Shown here one piece after another: positions 23,268 through 34,989 of a stretch of DNA of 64,000 nucleotides; position 1 is the first letter of the stretch; each line of letters starts with the position of its first letter. Both the position numbers and the translations under genes were made by a program. The stretch is from Lithobates sylvaticus. Lineage: Eukaryota; Chordata; Amphibia; Anura; Ranidae. The stretch covers positions 626,457,380 through 626,521,379 of the forward strand of contig CM053028.1 of NCBI GenBank assembly GCA_028564925.1, given 5' to 3'. A model generated the notes under the pieces. That model made no database searches. It saw nothing but the letters and a program-made list of their open reading frames with translations, and was not told the origin of the DNA.

Positions 23268-24180
23268 ATATATTGATACGTTTCTTCTATGCAAGAGAAT
23301 ACCACACTGTTTTGTTCTACATGTTTCGCCGTGCTGCTTCTTCAGGAACATACGTGGATATTCATGTCTAATGAATGAAGATATAAATATTACAAATACA
23401 ATTTTTGCTAATTTTGGTGCTAATTCAGCAAACATTTTTTATAATAAGGCTGCATTTATGGGCACCGTAAGGCTACAATGGTGGGCACATTGAGGCTGCA
23501 TTCATGAACACAGTGAGGCTGCATTCACAGGGACAGTGAGGCTGAGTTCATGGACACAGTGAGGCTGCATTTGATGGGTACAGTGAAGCTGCATTCACAG
23601 GCACAGTAAAGCTGCATGTGATGGGAAATCATGCGTGATTGTGTAGACAGGGCCCCAGTGCACTTTATTGCCTGGGGGCCTATAATGCGCTTAAGATGCT
23701 AATGATAATGTTCATAAGGCTCTGCCTTTTCTTGCATATGGTCTTTCGGCTTAGCCAAGTCCTTGATGGCTCTGGAGAGATTTCTTTTGGCACCATCATT
23801 CACTGGCCCAGTGTCATAGCACAAGCTACTTTGAATGCTATAAGACACAAGTTCAGTGCATACCTGTTTTGCAAGGATACAATTCTCAGATTTTCCAGTT
23901 CCTTCCTCTGTAGCGTCTAAAGCCCTGTACGCACGATCAGAAAATCGTATGAAAAATGCCACTTTGAAAGTGATCGTACGATAATCTGATCATTAGTACA
24001 GAGCTTTCGAGAGCCGGTCACCACAGTTCATCCGATATTACGCGATCAGACGTGCACGAAAAATTTTCTTGTGCGATACCAGATCATACAAATTTCGTTT
24101 AATCAGTACAGCTGTCATTCGAAAACGCAATACAAATCCATTACAACACATTACATCACTCCCAAATTTTTATTCTGTTG
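23268..24180. mobile_element. Composite insertion in copy 3
   Basis: Absent from copies 1 and 2 at the same place. It begins with sequence containing acatgtttcgccgtgctgc and cttcttcaggaac, followed by a ~26-bp minisatellite (23447-23627), an unrecognised stretch (23630-23920) with a short open frame on the minus strand, and from about 23922 an A/T-rich repeat starting aaagccctgtacgcacgat, which resembles a diverged Harbinger-type terminus. Confidence 0.5.
23447..23627. repeat. ~26-bp minisatellite
   Basis: About seven irregular units of the type gaggctgcattcatgggcacagt, with strong variation between units. Confidence 0.8.
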
Positions 24181-24301
24181 TACGAAAATTTTCATGACTT
24201 TAGAAAACTCTTTAGGTTCGATCTGAGATTAGCAAACAAAAAAAAAACTGTGGATCATCCATCCGATAATATCATTGTGTGTACCACGCATTACAACTGT
24301 A

Positions 24302-26711
24302 ACAAGTTGTATCTTGTCTTGTCTTGTCTTGTATCTGGAATTTGCCTGGATATGAAATACTCCTCCAAAATATAATAGGGGTTGCTGGTGATTGTGGTCA
24401 GTCTCCCACCCTGCACAGTCATGCACATGAATTTACAGTCACTTTTGAACTTTTTTTATTTATTTTTTATTAAGGGAATATAACTTGGATGGGGATAGGG
24501 TACATATGGGATGCCCACTTGAGGCATCCCAGGGCTCAGGGGCGGCACATTGGTGTTGTGGTTAGCACTCTCACCTAGCAGTAAGAAGGGTCGCTGGTTC
24601 AAATCCCAACCACGACACTACCTGCCTGGAGTTTGCATGTTCTCCCTGTGCCTGCGTGTGTTCCCTCCGGGTACTCCGGTTTCCTCCCACAATCCAAAGA
24701 CAAGCAGTTAGGTTATTTGGCTTCTGTCCAAAAATTTTCCCTAGTATATGAATGGGGACTTTGGATTGTGGGCTCCTTGAGGGTAGGGGCCAATGTGAGT
24801 GTGCGATGTACAGGGATAGGGACAATTGTAGACACTCAGTCAGGATGGACTGGTGTCTTTATTGAACCTTATTGAACCTTACTAACTATGAAACTATGAT
24901 TGAAGATAGGAAATTAAGGACTAAAACACATACATACATACACCACTGGTATATACAACCTCTTCTCATACACGTGTTTGCAGACTGTCACCTTCAGGAC
25001 CAGCTAGCATTGTGTTTAAGGCCTGACACTGGCTCAACCAGGCCCAAAGCAAATGCCCTTTGCAGGCAGGGACCATGGGCCCCTATGGTATATAAAAAAT
25101 TGTAGTAGTTCGTAGTGCTAGCTGTCCCACATGTGGCTACTGCTCCCAGTACCACCTATTCAGGCCCTGCCAGCCCTCATGGCTGCAGCTGCCTCTTTAC
25201 CTTGCCCATGCCACCACAGTCCTCCTGACTGGCTCTGCACCCATCCCAGACTGCTCCAACTCAGTCCTCTCAGGCATGCCTCCCAGTCCTCCTTAATGAG
25301 TGTCACTCACCAGCCATCTTGGCTGTTCCTTGTTCCTCCTGGAGACTTGCCTGGCAGTGTTCTCCCATGGTGTACTAGAAAAAGAAAAACTTTTTACACT
25401 ACTAGCACTAGAGGGTGCTACAAGTATTATTAAAAAGAAAAACATTTCAGTGTCAAGATACAACCGGCCTCTGGCAAGCATTTCAGGGCAACCTACAAAG
25501 CAATGGCTCCTACACTATCTATTTTATTTAATTCTTTAATTGAGTGTGTTTCTGTTACTCCTACAACATGCACTAAAATAACATGCATGTATCTATATAG
25601 TTTTATCATAATATAATACACTTAGGTAGGGTTGACACCTGTCCAGGATTCACCCAGACAGTCCGGGTTTTAAATCATGTGTGCGCCTGAAACCCGGACA
25701 CATTATTCGGAATGTGCTGTGGCTCCCCATGTAACTGTGACAGTCACACACAAATTTGTTGCCCTCAGGGAGCTTCGGGCAGCTGCCTGGAGGCAGGTTT
25801 GGCATCACTGAAGGGTGGGGCGATGATGTCATTAAGAGCAATTTGGCCACACCCACTGTTCGCACACTGCATTACTACTCTCCTTGGGGCACCCTAATGT
25901 GTCCCAGGTCTTTTATAATCTTATAGTGTTTACTATGGAATAAAAATAATTACCCTGTGCCACTAAAGTGTTCGGGCTAGGCTTGAAGAGTAGGTGGCAT
26001 CTCTACACTTACGGTATACCTCCATGCCATATTATCAGTATACATCCAATGAAGTACATATTTCCAGTTGGAAGTATTTTACAGAAGTGATCCTCTTACA
26101 TTTTATTTCCTAGCTCCTAACCCATACTATTTCCCATACAACAAATGTATGTAAGTCTATTCAGCCCAAAGCCATTTCCCTTTTTCTCCATCCCTGCACA
26201 TACAATCGCACAGTAGTACTATAAAAGTCAGCAAGGGGCTTTTCTGACCATCACTGCTATACTAAGTCACAGTCATAATTTTAAATACTCTGGCATCACT
26301 TCTGACTTTTCCTAAATCCTAAAACATAAATCATCAAAAAAAATCACATTGAAATAAAAAGAAAACATAATTAAAATTACAAATCTTCAATTCCTTTTTA
26401 ACCCCGTTGGTCAAAATAAAAAATAAAATAAAACAAAGCAACTATATAAAAAAATAAAATCTATACACACACAAAAATATATTCATCCTAAAAGGAAACA
26501 AAACGTATATTTGCATTTCCTTAGAACAATCTTGTCCATTTAAGAAAATATGAAGTAACAACAGTATTCAAGATCTTCTCTAGAATCAGAGGAGCCATCA
26601 TGTGTCCTGACATGGAAATATGCCATCAGAGATAACAAAAACATATCAAAATGACGGCGCATTAAATATACTAAAAACTTATTTTGCTTCCTTGTCCATA
26701 GTGTCTGTCCG
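24302..26711. repeat. Tandem unit, copy 4, truncated
   Basis: Matches the unit up to about position 3055 (ccatagtgtctgtccgtttt) and then stops. It is the most diverged copy. It lacks the LINE tail (empty site near 26390), which copies 2 and 3 carry, and holds a SINE at 24523-24898. It has an extra cttgtcttgtcttg expansion near 24316. Confidence 0.8.
24523..24898 (+). mobile_element. tRNA-derived SINE (V-SINE type)
   Basis: The head has RNA polymerase III promoter boxes: an A box (tggttagcactc near 24560) and a B box (ggttcaaatcc near 24597). It is followed by a conserved body (gtttgcatgttctccctgtg, then ctccggtttcctcccacaatccaaag split over 24672-24703) known from vertebrate V-SINEs, and ends in repeated attgaacctt. 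The unit is uninterrupted in copies 1-3, which gives the insertion point. It is not a working tRNA gene. Confidence 0.85.
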
Positions 26712-27207
26712 TTTTGTCTCTCGGTGGAGAGGCGTCTCATGTGGAGGGGCGGAGGCCTCCTCCACACACTAGCCAGGAATGGATGGACACGCACATCGCT
26801 AGGGGCTGGGCACACCCATCGCCTGGGCGTACGCATCACCCACTCGCTATGGCAACAAACTGGGTTGTTGCCGGTCGCCATTGGAATGATGGGCACGGTC
26901 ACTGTTGACCATGCCCATCACCGGCCAAGACATCACCATCGTTTCGGACATGCATAACACTCCTGTCTCCACAGGGGTTCAGTGTTGGCTATGTACATGT
27001 AGCCAACACTGTAGCCAACATGTAGCCAACACCTCTGCAGTGCTTCCCATCATGGAATGTGGCTGCTAAATATATGATATTATTTAAACTTGTCAAGTAA
27101 GCATATTTTTTATATATTTCTTTCTTTTTCCCTTGCTCTATAAGGATTGTATTAATAGAAACTATTAATTGCTGATGAGGAAAAAATGTATATTATATTG
27201 TCATTAT
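26712..27207. other. Unassigned spacer
   Basis: No gene or named repeat recognised. It contains a GC-rich part with local inverted repeats (gggcacggtcactgttgaccatgccc near 26890-26915), tandem tagccaacactg motifs (26985-27035) and an A/T-rich tail leading up to the hAT terminus at 27208. Confidence 0.4.
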
Positions 27208-28069
27208 TAGGGCTGAGCCGAAGCCCCCCCCCCCCCCCGGTTCGGTTCGCACCAGAACCTTCGAATGGACCGTAAGTTTGCGCAAACTTTAGAACCCCAT
27301 TAAAGTGTATGGGACTCGAATGTTCGAAATCAAAAGTGCTAATTTTAAATGCTAATATGCAAGATATTGTCCTAGAAGGGTTTTAGGGCCGTTTTTTCGG
27401 GAGCACTGATATTAATGATGATTAAAGTGAAAAAAAAAGGTGAAACATTCCTTTAAATATCGTGCCTTTGGGGTGTCTATAGTATGCCTGTGAAGTGGCA
27501 CGTGTTTCCCGTGTTTAGAACAGTCCTTGCACAAAATGGCATTTAACTGAGAAAAAGTCATTTAAAACTGCTTGCGGTTTTACTGTAATGTCTGGTTCCG
27601 GCAATATGGATGAAAATCATTGAGAAAAATGGCATGGGTAGCCCCCCCTGCTCATTACCAGCCCCTTTGGGTCTTGTACTGATATTAAGGGGAACCCCCG
27701 TACCCAAATTTAAAAAAGGAAAGGCGCAGGGCCCCAGGTCATATATACTTAGAACAGCAGTATACAGGCGGTGCAAATAAGACAGGGACTGTGTAGGTTT
27801 GTTGTGTTAAGTAGAATCTGTTTGTAATTTTTAACTGGTACATTTTTAAAGTGTAAATCCAGTCACAAAATCTATTTTCAAGCTTTTTGGAAAACATAGG
27901 GAAGGGTTATCAACCCTGTATAATTTTTTGGGCCGTCCGTCTTTTTTCATCTCACTTCCTGTTGTCTCCTTCCGTTTGCAAGTAGGAGACGTTTGTAAGT
28001 TGAAAGTAGGTGTTTGAAAGTAGGGGCCTGCCCTATATGCTCTGCTGAAATTTGGCCCTAAGGTGTTGG

Positions 28070-30780
28070 TGTTGCCACAAGTTAACACTGTAAGCCCTCA
28101 AAGTGACTCTTGGTGGGCACTGGAGCGCCCTGCTGTGAACCATTATATCAAGAATTGTAATTACATGCCATTGTTGGACAGTGGAAGAAAAATTGGGCCT
28201 TTGGTGGTGGTGCTGCTGGTACCACAACACTGTAAGTCCTCACAGTTACTCTTGGGGGGTGCTGGAACGGGCCCTGCTTTGAAATATTATATCAAGAATT
28301 GTAATTACATGCACCTGTTAACAAACAGGGGCTGAAAAATTGGGCCTTAGGCACTGGTGCTGGTGCCATGACACTGCAACCTCTTTCAGATACTCTAGTT
28401 GGACTGCAGGAATGAGCCCTGCTGCAAAGCATTGCATAAAAAATTGCAATTACATGCCCCTATTAAACGGGCTGAAAAATTGGGCCTTAGGCACTGGTGC
28501 TGGTGCCACGACACTGCAACCTCTCCCAGATACTCTAGTTGGACTGCAGGAATGAGCCCTGCTGCAAAGCATTGCATCAAAAATTGTAATTACATGCCCC
28601 TGTTAAACAGGGGCTGAAAAATTGGGCCTTAGGCACTAGTGCTGGTGCCACGACACTGCAACCTCTCCCAGATACTCTAGTTGGAGTGCAGGAATGAGCC
28701 CTGCCGCAAAGCATTGCATAAAAAATTGTAATTACATGCACCTGTTAAACAGGGGCTGAAAAATTGGGCCTTAGGCACTGGTGCTGGTGCCACAACACTG
28801 CAACTTCTCCCAGATACTCTAGTTGGACTGCAGGAATGAGCTCTGCTGCAAAGCATTGCATAAAAATGTTTTAATTACATGCCCCTGTTAAACAGGGGCT
28901 GAAAAGTTGGGCCTTAGGCACTGGTGCTGTTAGGTACCTGAGTGGAGAGCCTGACTTTGCTGGGAGAGGGCCTCTATTACGGCTCTGGTTCAGGGCCCAC
29001 TGGAGTGGGGACAGTGGTCCCGTGAGCACAGCGGAGTAGGAGTGCCTTGACTGGATGCTGTGGCAGGTGTGGCTGGTCGGTAGCGATCTCCTGGAAGCTG
29101 AAGCAGCAGGGACTGGCAGACAGCGGAGCAGGGCCCGGATGCAGGATGACCCTGAGAGGGCATCAGCGATTCTGGAGGTATGCAGCATACAGAGAGGCAG
29201 GCAAAGGGGTCGTCAGGCAGGCCGGGTCTGGATACACTTGGCAGGCAGGTAAGTGGGCACAGGCAGTAGAGAGGTCAAACAGGCAGGAGGTCAGCGTTTA
29301 AGTATCAGTCCAAGCAGAGTCAACAAGCCGGGGTCAGGGATGGAGAAGGCAGCAGGGTCAAGTGGAAGCCGGATCAGGTTACAGAAGTACACAACAGAGG
29401 CAGGTTTCTTAGGGATCGAACTGTAGACGAACAGCACCTGACATGTGCAGCTGTCACTCTTTTAAAGGCCAACTGGCACCAAACAGCGCTAGCGCGTCAC
29501 GTGTGCGCCCGCGATGCGCGTGCCCACGCTCGCTGCACAAGCGCGCGCGTCTGGGGAATACGCCGGCGCGCACCCCCGTTCCGACGCCCGGACGAATCAG
29601 CGGCGCGTGTGCGCATGCGCACGCGCCGATTCGACCGCACGTCGCAAGTGGAGCCCTGACAGGTGCTGGTGCCACGACACTGCAACCTCTCCCAGATACT
29701 CTAGTTGGACTGCAGGAATAAGCCCTGCTGCAAAGCATTGCATAAAAAATTGTAATTACATGCCCCTGTTAAACGGGCTGAAAAATTGGGCCTTAGGCAC
29801 TGGTGCTGGTGCCAGGACACTGCAACCTCTCCCAGATACTCTAGTTGGAGTGCAGGAATGAGCCCTGCTGCAAAGTATTGCATAAAAAATTGTAATTACA
29901 TGCTCCTGTTAAACAGGGGCTGAAAAATTAGGCCTTAGGCACTGGTGCTGGTGCCACGACACTGCAACCTCTCCCAGATACTTTAGTTGGACTGCAGGAA
30001 TGAGCCCTGCTGCAAAGAATTGCATAAAAATGTTTTAATTACATGCCCCTGTTAAACAGGGGCTGAAAAGTTGGGCCTTAGGCACTGGTGCTGGTGCCAC
30101 GACACTGCAACCTCTCCCAGATACTCTAGTTGGTCTGCAGGAATGAGCCCTGCTGCAAAGCATTGCATAAAAAATTGTAATTACATGCCCCTGTTGGGCC
30201 TTAGGCACTGGTGCTGGTGCCACGACACTGCAACCTCTCCCAGATACTCTAGTTGGAGTGCAGGAATGAGCCCTGCTGCAAAGTATTGCATAAAAAATTG
30301 TAATTACATGCTCCTGTTAAACAGGGGCTGAAAAATTGGGCCTTAGGCACTGGTGCTGGTGCCACGACACTGCAACCTCTCCCAGATACTTTAGTTGGAC
30401 TGCAGCAATGAGCCCTGCTGCAAAGCATTGCATAAAAATGTTTTAATTACCTGCCCCTGTTAAACGGGGGCTGAAAAGTTGGGCCTTAGGCACTGGTGCT
30501 GGTGCCACGACACTGCAACCTCTCCCAGATACTCTAGTTGGACTGCAGGAATGAGCCCTGCTGCAAAGTATTGCATAAAAAATTGTAATTACATGCTCTT
30601 GTTAAACAGGGGCTGAAAAATGTGGCCTTAGGCACTGGTGCTGGTGCCACAACACTGCAACCTCTCCCAGATACTTTAGTTGGACTGCAGGAATGAGCCC
30701 TGCTGCAGAGCATTGCATAAAAATGTTTAATTACATGCCACTGTTAAACAGGGGCTGAAAAATTGGGCCTTAGCCACTGG
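28070..30780. repeat. ~130-bp subterminal minisatellite of hAT-2
   Basis: About 15 units after the solo LTR is discounted. Each unit contains the palindromic core gcccctgttaaacaggggc or a variant, then ctgaaaaattgggccttagg, gctggtgccacgacactgc and a stretch ending attgcataaaaa. The two leftmost units are diverged (ggtggtgctgctggtaccac). The array is interrupted by the solo LTR at 28928-29661. Open frames in it are artefacts. Confidence 0.9.
28928..29661 (-). mobile_element. Solo LTR, Ty3/gypsy-like
   Basis: A 734-bp insertion with ends TGTTAG and CTGACA, flanked by a perfect 5-bp duplication ggtgc (28923-28927 and 29662-29666), inside one unit of the 130-bp array. Its layout (a GGCAGG-rich part, then a GC-rich cgcgcg part) resembles the LTRs at 4641 and 9864, so the same orientation and a related family are likely. 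No internal region is present. It is younger than the array. Confidence 0.85.
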
Positions 30781-30899
30781 TGGTGGCACCCAGAACCAAA
30801 AATGTTCTTCCAAGCTATCAGCAGGATCATTGAGGAGGAAGAGGATAGTCAGTCAACATAACAGGACAGTCACTCAGCATCAGCATAGGCAGTCTTAAA

Positions 30900-33817
30900 G
30901 GGATGTGACATTTCAAAATAAATTATTTGGTTATTATCAGCTTCAAGTGCTTGGTAGCTGGTGGTGATCCAAGACTGATTCATCTTTATGAAGGTCAGTC
31001 GATCAACTGAGTCGGTGGACAGGCACACCCTGTGATCGGTGACAAAGCCTCCAGCAGCACTGAATGTTCTTTCCGAAAGAACGCTGGATGCAGGACAGGC
31101 CAGTAGCTCAATTGCATACTGTGCAAGCTCTGGCCAGTGATCCATCCTTAAGACCCAGTAAGCCAGAGGATTTTCGGTGGACAAGGTGTCCAAGCCTGAC
31201 CTTGCCCCTAGGTATTCCTGCACCATGTAAATCAGACACTGGCGATGGTTGCTGGAAACGATCATACCTTGGGGCTGCAGACTGCTCCCTCTGTGACGGC
31301 AAGATAAGGTCCACAACCTTACCTTTGTACCGTGGATCAAGGAGAGTGGCCAGCCAGTAATGGTCCCTCTCCTTGATCCGAAGAATACGCGGATCCTTCT
31401 GCAGGCTTTGCAGGATCAGGGAGCCCATACAGCGTAAATTAGCTGAGGCATTCGATCCGGAGTCCTCCGGGTCACTAAGGATGACATGATCCGCAGCCAC
31501 CTCCTCCCAGCCACGTACAAGTCCACTGGTTTCATGGGACTGTAAATCATCCCTAAAAGACTGCTGATGCTGAGTGCCAGGCTCCTGAGATGCTGAGTGC
31601 CAGGCTCCACCTCCATGCTATGGGCTTAAGCACCATATAGCAATATGGTGTGACCAAATCCCCATATTTTTTGATAATGTTTTTTGAAAATGTCTGTCTA
31701 GGTGCTTTTAAATAGCCTTGCTGGAGGTAAATGTCAGTTTTGCATGTGTGCGCTGTAATATGTTTGTTCTGTTGTATGGTCTTACAGCAGCACCATCTTA
31801 ATGCATTCTTTAGGGTGTGCCCCCCAAATATCTTTTTTGTCTATTGTATGGATTTTGACCAAATCCTTTTGGGTGGAGCACACCACTCAGTAAGTACCTC
31901 AATTAGTGACCACCTGTATCATGGGTGGAGACCTCATGTTCTCCCATAGAGAGGAGTATATCTCCCTTGGTTCAGAGAAGCAGGATCTTCCGATCTATGG
32001 ATAGTGTAGGACCCGCTAATCATGGGGTACTTTGTCGCAGTAAGTGGGCTTAAGCACCATATAGCAATATGGTGTGACCAAATCCCCATATTTTTTGATA
32101 ATGTTTTTTGAAAATGTCTGTCTAGGTGCTTTTAAATAGCCTTGCTGGAGGTAAATGTCAGTTTTGCATGTGTGCGCTGTAATATGTTTGTTCCCCCTCC
32201 ATGCTGACACAATCCTCCTCCTCCTCCTCTTCCTGTGTGATGTGTGGGACAGAAGGAACACTGTCTGGATAAAGGGGGCCTTGAGAGGCAAGGAAGTCCT
32301 CCTCCTCCTGCCTCTGTTCTGCCTCAAGAGCCCTGTCCATTTTTCCACGCAGCGTATACTCCAACAGGTGGACAAGCGGTACAGTGTCACTGTTGCATGC
32401 ACTGTCACTGCTCACCATCCTCGTGGCCTCCTCAAATGGTGACAGGACAGTGCATGCATCCCTGATCATGCCCCACTTGCGTGGCGAAAAAAACCAAGCT
32501 CCCCTGACCCTGTCCTGATGCCGTAGTCATTGATGGCCCTCTGCTGCGTGTGCAGCCGCTGCAGCATGGCCAACGTGGAGTTCCACCTGGTGGGCATGTC
32601 ACATATAAAGCGGTTCTTGGGCAGGTTCAACTCCTTTTGCAGCTAAGCCAGCCGAGCACTGGCATTATATGATCGGTGGAAATGCACACAGACTTTCCTG
32701 GCCTGCCTCAGGACATCCTGTAAGCCTGGGTACCTACCCAAGAACCATTGCACCACCAGGTTAAGGACGTGAGCCACACAGGGCACATGGGTCAGTTGTC
32801 CCTGTCGCAGGGCTGAGAGGAGGTTGGTGCCATTATCGCAAACCACCATTCCTGGCTTAAGCTGGCGTGGCGTCAACCACCTCTCAACCTGCCCCTGCAG
32901 AGCTGACAGAACCTCTGCCCCAGTGTGGCTCCTGTCCCCACAAACACACCAGTGCAAGCATGGCATGGCATATTTTTTCCTGCGTACTTGCGTAGCCCCT
33001 TGAACGCCTACGGAGCACCGCTGGTTCCGAGGACAAAGCACAGGAAGAGGCCATGGAGGAAGAAGAAGAGGAGGGGTGGAGGAGAGAGGTGTGTCATCAC
33101 CAGTAGTAGCATTTTGGAGGTGTGGTGGTGGAACAACCTCCAACACTACTGCACCTTGTCCTGCATCCTTCCCAGCTGCCAATAGAGTGACCCAATGATG
33201 GGTAACGTCCCTGTCCATGCCTGCTTGACCATGAGTCAGCAGTAATATGCACCTTACCGCTGACCGCCCTGTCCAGCGAGGCATGGACATTGCCTTCCAC
33301 ATGCCGGTAGAGAGCCGGAATCTCCTTCCATGAGAAAAAGTGGCGTTTGGGAACCTGCCACTGAGGAACCGCACATTGCACAAATTAATGGAAGGGGGCC
33401 GAGTCTAGGTGGGTATCATCATCAGAGCCTTCAAACCGCTGGGCATCCTCCTGGAGTATATACCCAACACTGTGGTCAAACAGTTCGGGGGACTCCTCAG
33501 GATGACATGGTCTAGGGAAGGAGTGACTATGACATTGAGATGAGGGAAGAGGACGCGTTGGCAGCTGCTTTGCCAGTACCCAGACCCTGGGTGAGAGAGG
33601 ATGAGGAGGGCTTGGCCATCTACTCTACCAAGTCTTCGGCATTATGTGGCTCAACACGTCCAGCTGCCGAAAATAAGGACAAGTGTGTCCCATGGCCACG
33701 TGCTGATGACGATGCACCACGTCCACGACCAGCACTGTTGCCTCTAGACACAGAGCCTGCTTGCCCTCTTTTATTGGCTCGTGACTGTCTGCCTCTCCTT
33801 GTTGGCCTTCTAGACAT
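30900..33817 (-). pseudogene. hAT-2 transposase, decayed
   Basis: The start codon is at 33817 (MSRRPTRRGRQSRANKRGQ). Pieces in several frames match the transposase at 36492-39717: an N-terminal Gly/Arg- and Ser-rich part, the region with DNGTNLLSAL and CVAHVLNLVVQ (about 32780-32870), the PFEEATRMVSSD part (32430), HYWLATLLDPRYKGK (31330) and the dimerisation region ELLACPASSVLSERTFSAAGG (about 31080). The BED-finger region is deleted (the frame jumps from SDDDTHL to DSAPF at about 33400), a second deletion removes the segment before MIVSSNHRQ, and a 577-bp insertion sits at 31620-32196. At least four frame breaks make it dead. Confidence 0.88.
31620..32196. mobile_element. 577-bp insertion with 149-bp terminal direct repeats
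   Basis: 31621-31769 and 32045-32193 read as identical 149-bp direct repeats. The insertion is flanked by a 10-bp target duplication cctccatgct (31610-31619 and 32196-32205; the last c is shared with the element edge). The intact transposase at 37334 gives the empty site. The 424-bp period (one unit plus a partial second) resembles the partial tandem layout of Penelope-like elements more than an LTR pair with its 4-6-bp duplications. No coding sequence; family unknown. Confidence 0.75.
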
Positions 33818-33849
33818 ACTAATGTCCTGCAGGGAGATGGGAAAACCAG

Positions 33850-34117
33850 CAATAAGGGGTAGCTTCAGGTGTATACTGTGCAGGAAGCACACAACACCCA
33901 CTTTAACTGCTGCAGAGATGCCTGTATTACAGAACACCAGTAATAGAGGGTAGCTTCAGGAGTATACTGTGCTGGAGGCACACAACACCCACTTTAACTG
34001 CTGCAGAGATGCCTGTATTACAGAACACCAGTAATAAATGGTAGCTTCAGGTGTATACTGTGCTGGAGGCACACAACACCCACTTTAACTGCTGCAGAGA
34101 TGCCTGTATTATAGAAC
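33850..34117. repeat. ~88-bp leader minisatellite of hAT-2
   Basis: Three units of gtagcttcaggtgtatactg, then ggcacacaacacccacttta, then gatgcctgtattacagaaca and ccagtaata. They lie directly upstream of the hAT-2 start codon. The younger hAT inserted in the third unit, and one further unit plus a partial one follow at 42565-42645. Confidence 0.85.
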
Positions 34118-34125
34118 ACCAGTAA
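34118..34125. repeat. 8-bp target duplication of hAT-1, left
   Basis: accagtaa, repeated exactly at 42557-42564. An 8-bp duplication is the hallmark of hAT transposition. Confidence 0.92.
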
Positions 34126-34989
34126 TAGGGATGAGCCGAACACCCCCGGGTTCGGTTCGCACCAGAACCTTCGAACCGACCGAAAGTTCGCGCGAATTTT
34201 CGAACCCTATACGTTATAATGGACGCGAACGTTCGAAATCAAAAGTGCTAATTACAACGGCCAATATGCATGTTAATGTCATAAAACAGGTTTGGGGACC
34301 CGGGTCCTGCCCCAGGGGACATATATCAATGCAAAAAGAACTTTTAAAAACTAACGTTTTTTCGGGAGCAGTCATTTTAATGATGCATAAAGTGAAAAAA
34401 AAAAAAAGTGAAATTTTCCTTTAAATATGGTACCTGGGGGGTGTCTAAAGTATGCCTGTGAAGTGGCATGTGTTTCCCGTGTTTAGAACTGTCCTTGCAC
34501 AAAATGTCATTTGTAAAGGAAAAAAAGAAGCCATTTAAAACCACTTGCGGCTTTAGGTTTGTTCTTAAGTAGAATCTGAACAGGTACATTATGAAGTGTA
34601 GCTCCATCCCAAAAAAATCTATTTTTAAGCTTTTTGGAGAACATAGGGAGGGGTTATCACCCCTGTAACATTTGCTGTCTTTGCACATCTGTTCAGAACA
34701 TGTCACCTCACTTTCCGTCCCAATGACAAATGTTTTTGGAAAAGTGGGGTTTTAATTGAAACAAGGATTGGTGATAAAGTATCAGTAGAGAGGAGATACC
34801 TTTTTCCCAAATTAAATCTAACAGGATAGAATTTCCCTTCCTAGGGGTAGATTTCCTCTCACTTCCTGTTTTCTCTTTCCATTTGCAAGTAGGAGTCGTT
34901 TGTAAGTTGGATGTATGAAAGTAGGGGCCTGGCGTATATACTCTGCAGAAATTTGCCCTATTAGATGTTGGTGTAGCCACAAGACTGGT

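Larger units (their letters stand above)
18246..24301. repeat. Tandem unit, copy 3
   Basis: Starts like window position 1 and runs to the next recurrence at 24302. It holds the deleted LINE tail (20143-20741), a 1.04-kb insertion (about 21131-22172) with a Harbinger MITE inside, and a 0.9-kb insertion (about 23268-24180). Without these it is about 3.5 kb, the same as copy 1. Confidence 0.85.
27208..34117 (-). mobile_element. Old hAT element (hAT-2), left part, decayed
   Basis: The terminus tagggctgagccgaag at 27208 matches the hAT termini at 34126, 52178 and 53626 with clear divergence. In order the element shows its end region (to about 28070), a 130-bp subterminal array, a decayed transposase gene on the minus strand (30900-33817) and an 88-bp leader array that is cut at 34126 by a younger hAT. 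It resumes at 42557-42871. No matching target duplication is visible at its outer end (gtcattat). Confidence 0.8.

Noticed and set aside
24560-24610. Functional tRNA gene
   Set aside because: The A and B boxes belong to a SINE head; there is no complete cloverleaf.
31620-32196. Hammerhead ribozyme, as in some Penelope-like or retrozyme elements
   Set aside because: I looked for the conserved ctgatga and gaaa core on both strands of the repeat and did not find it.
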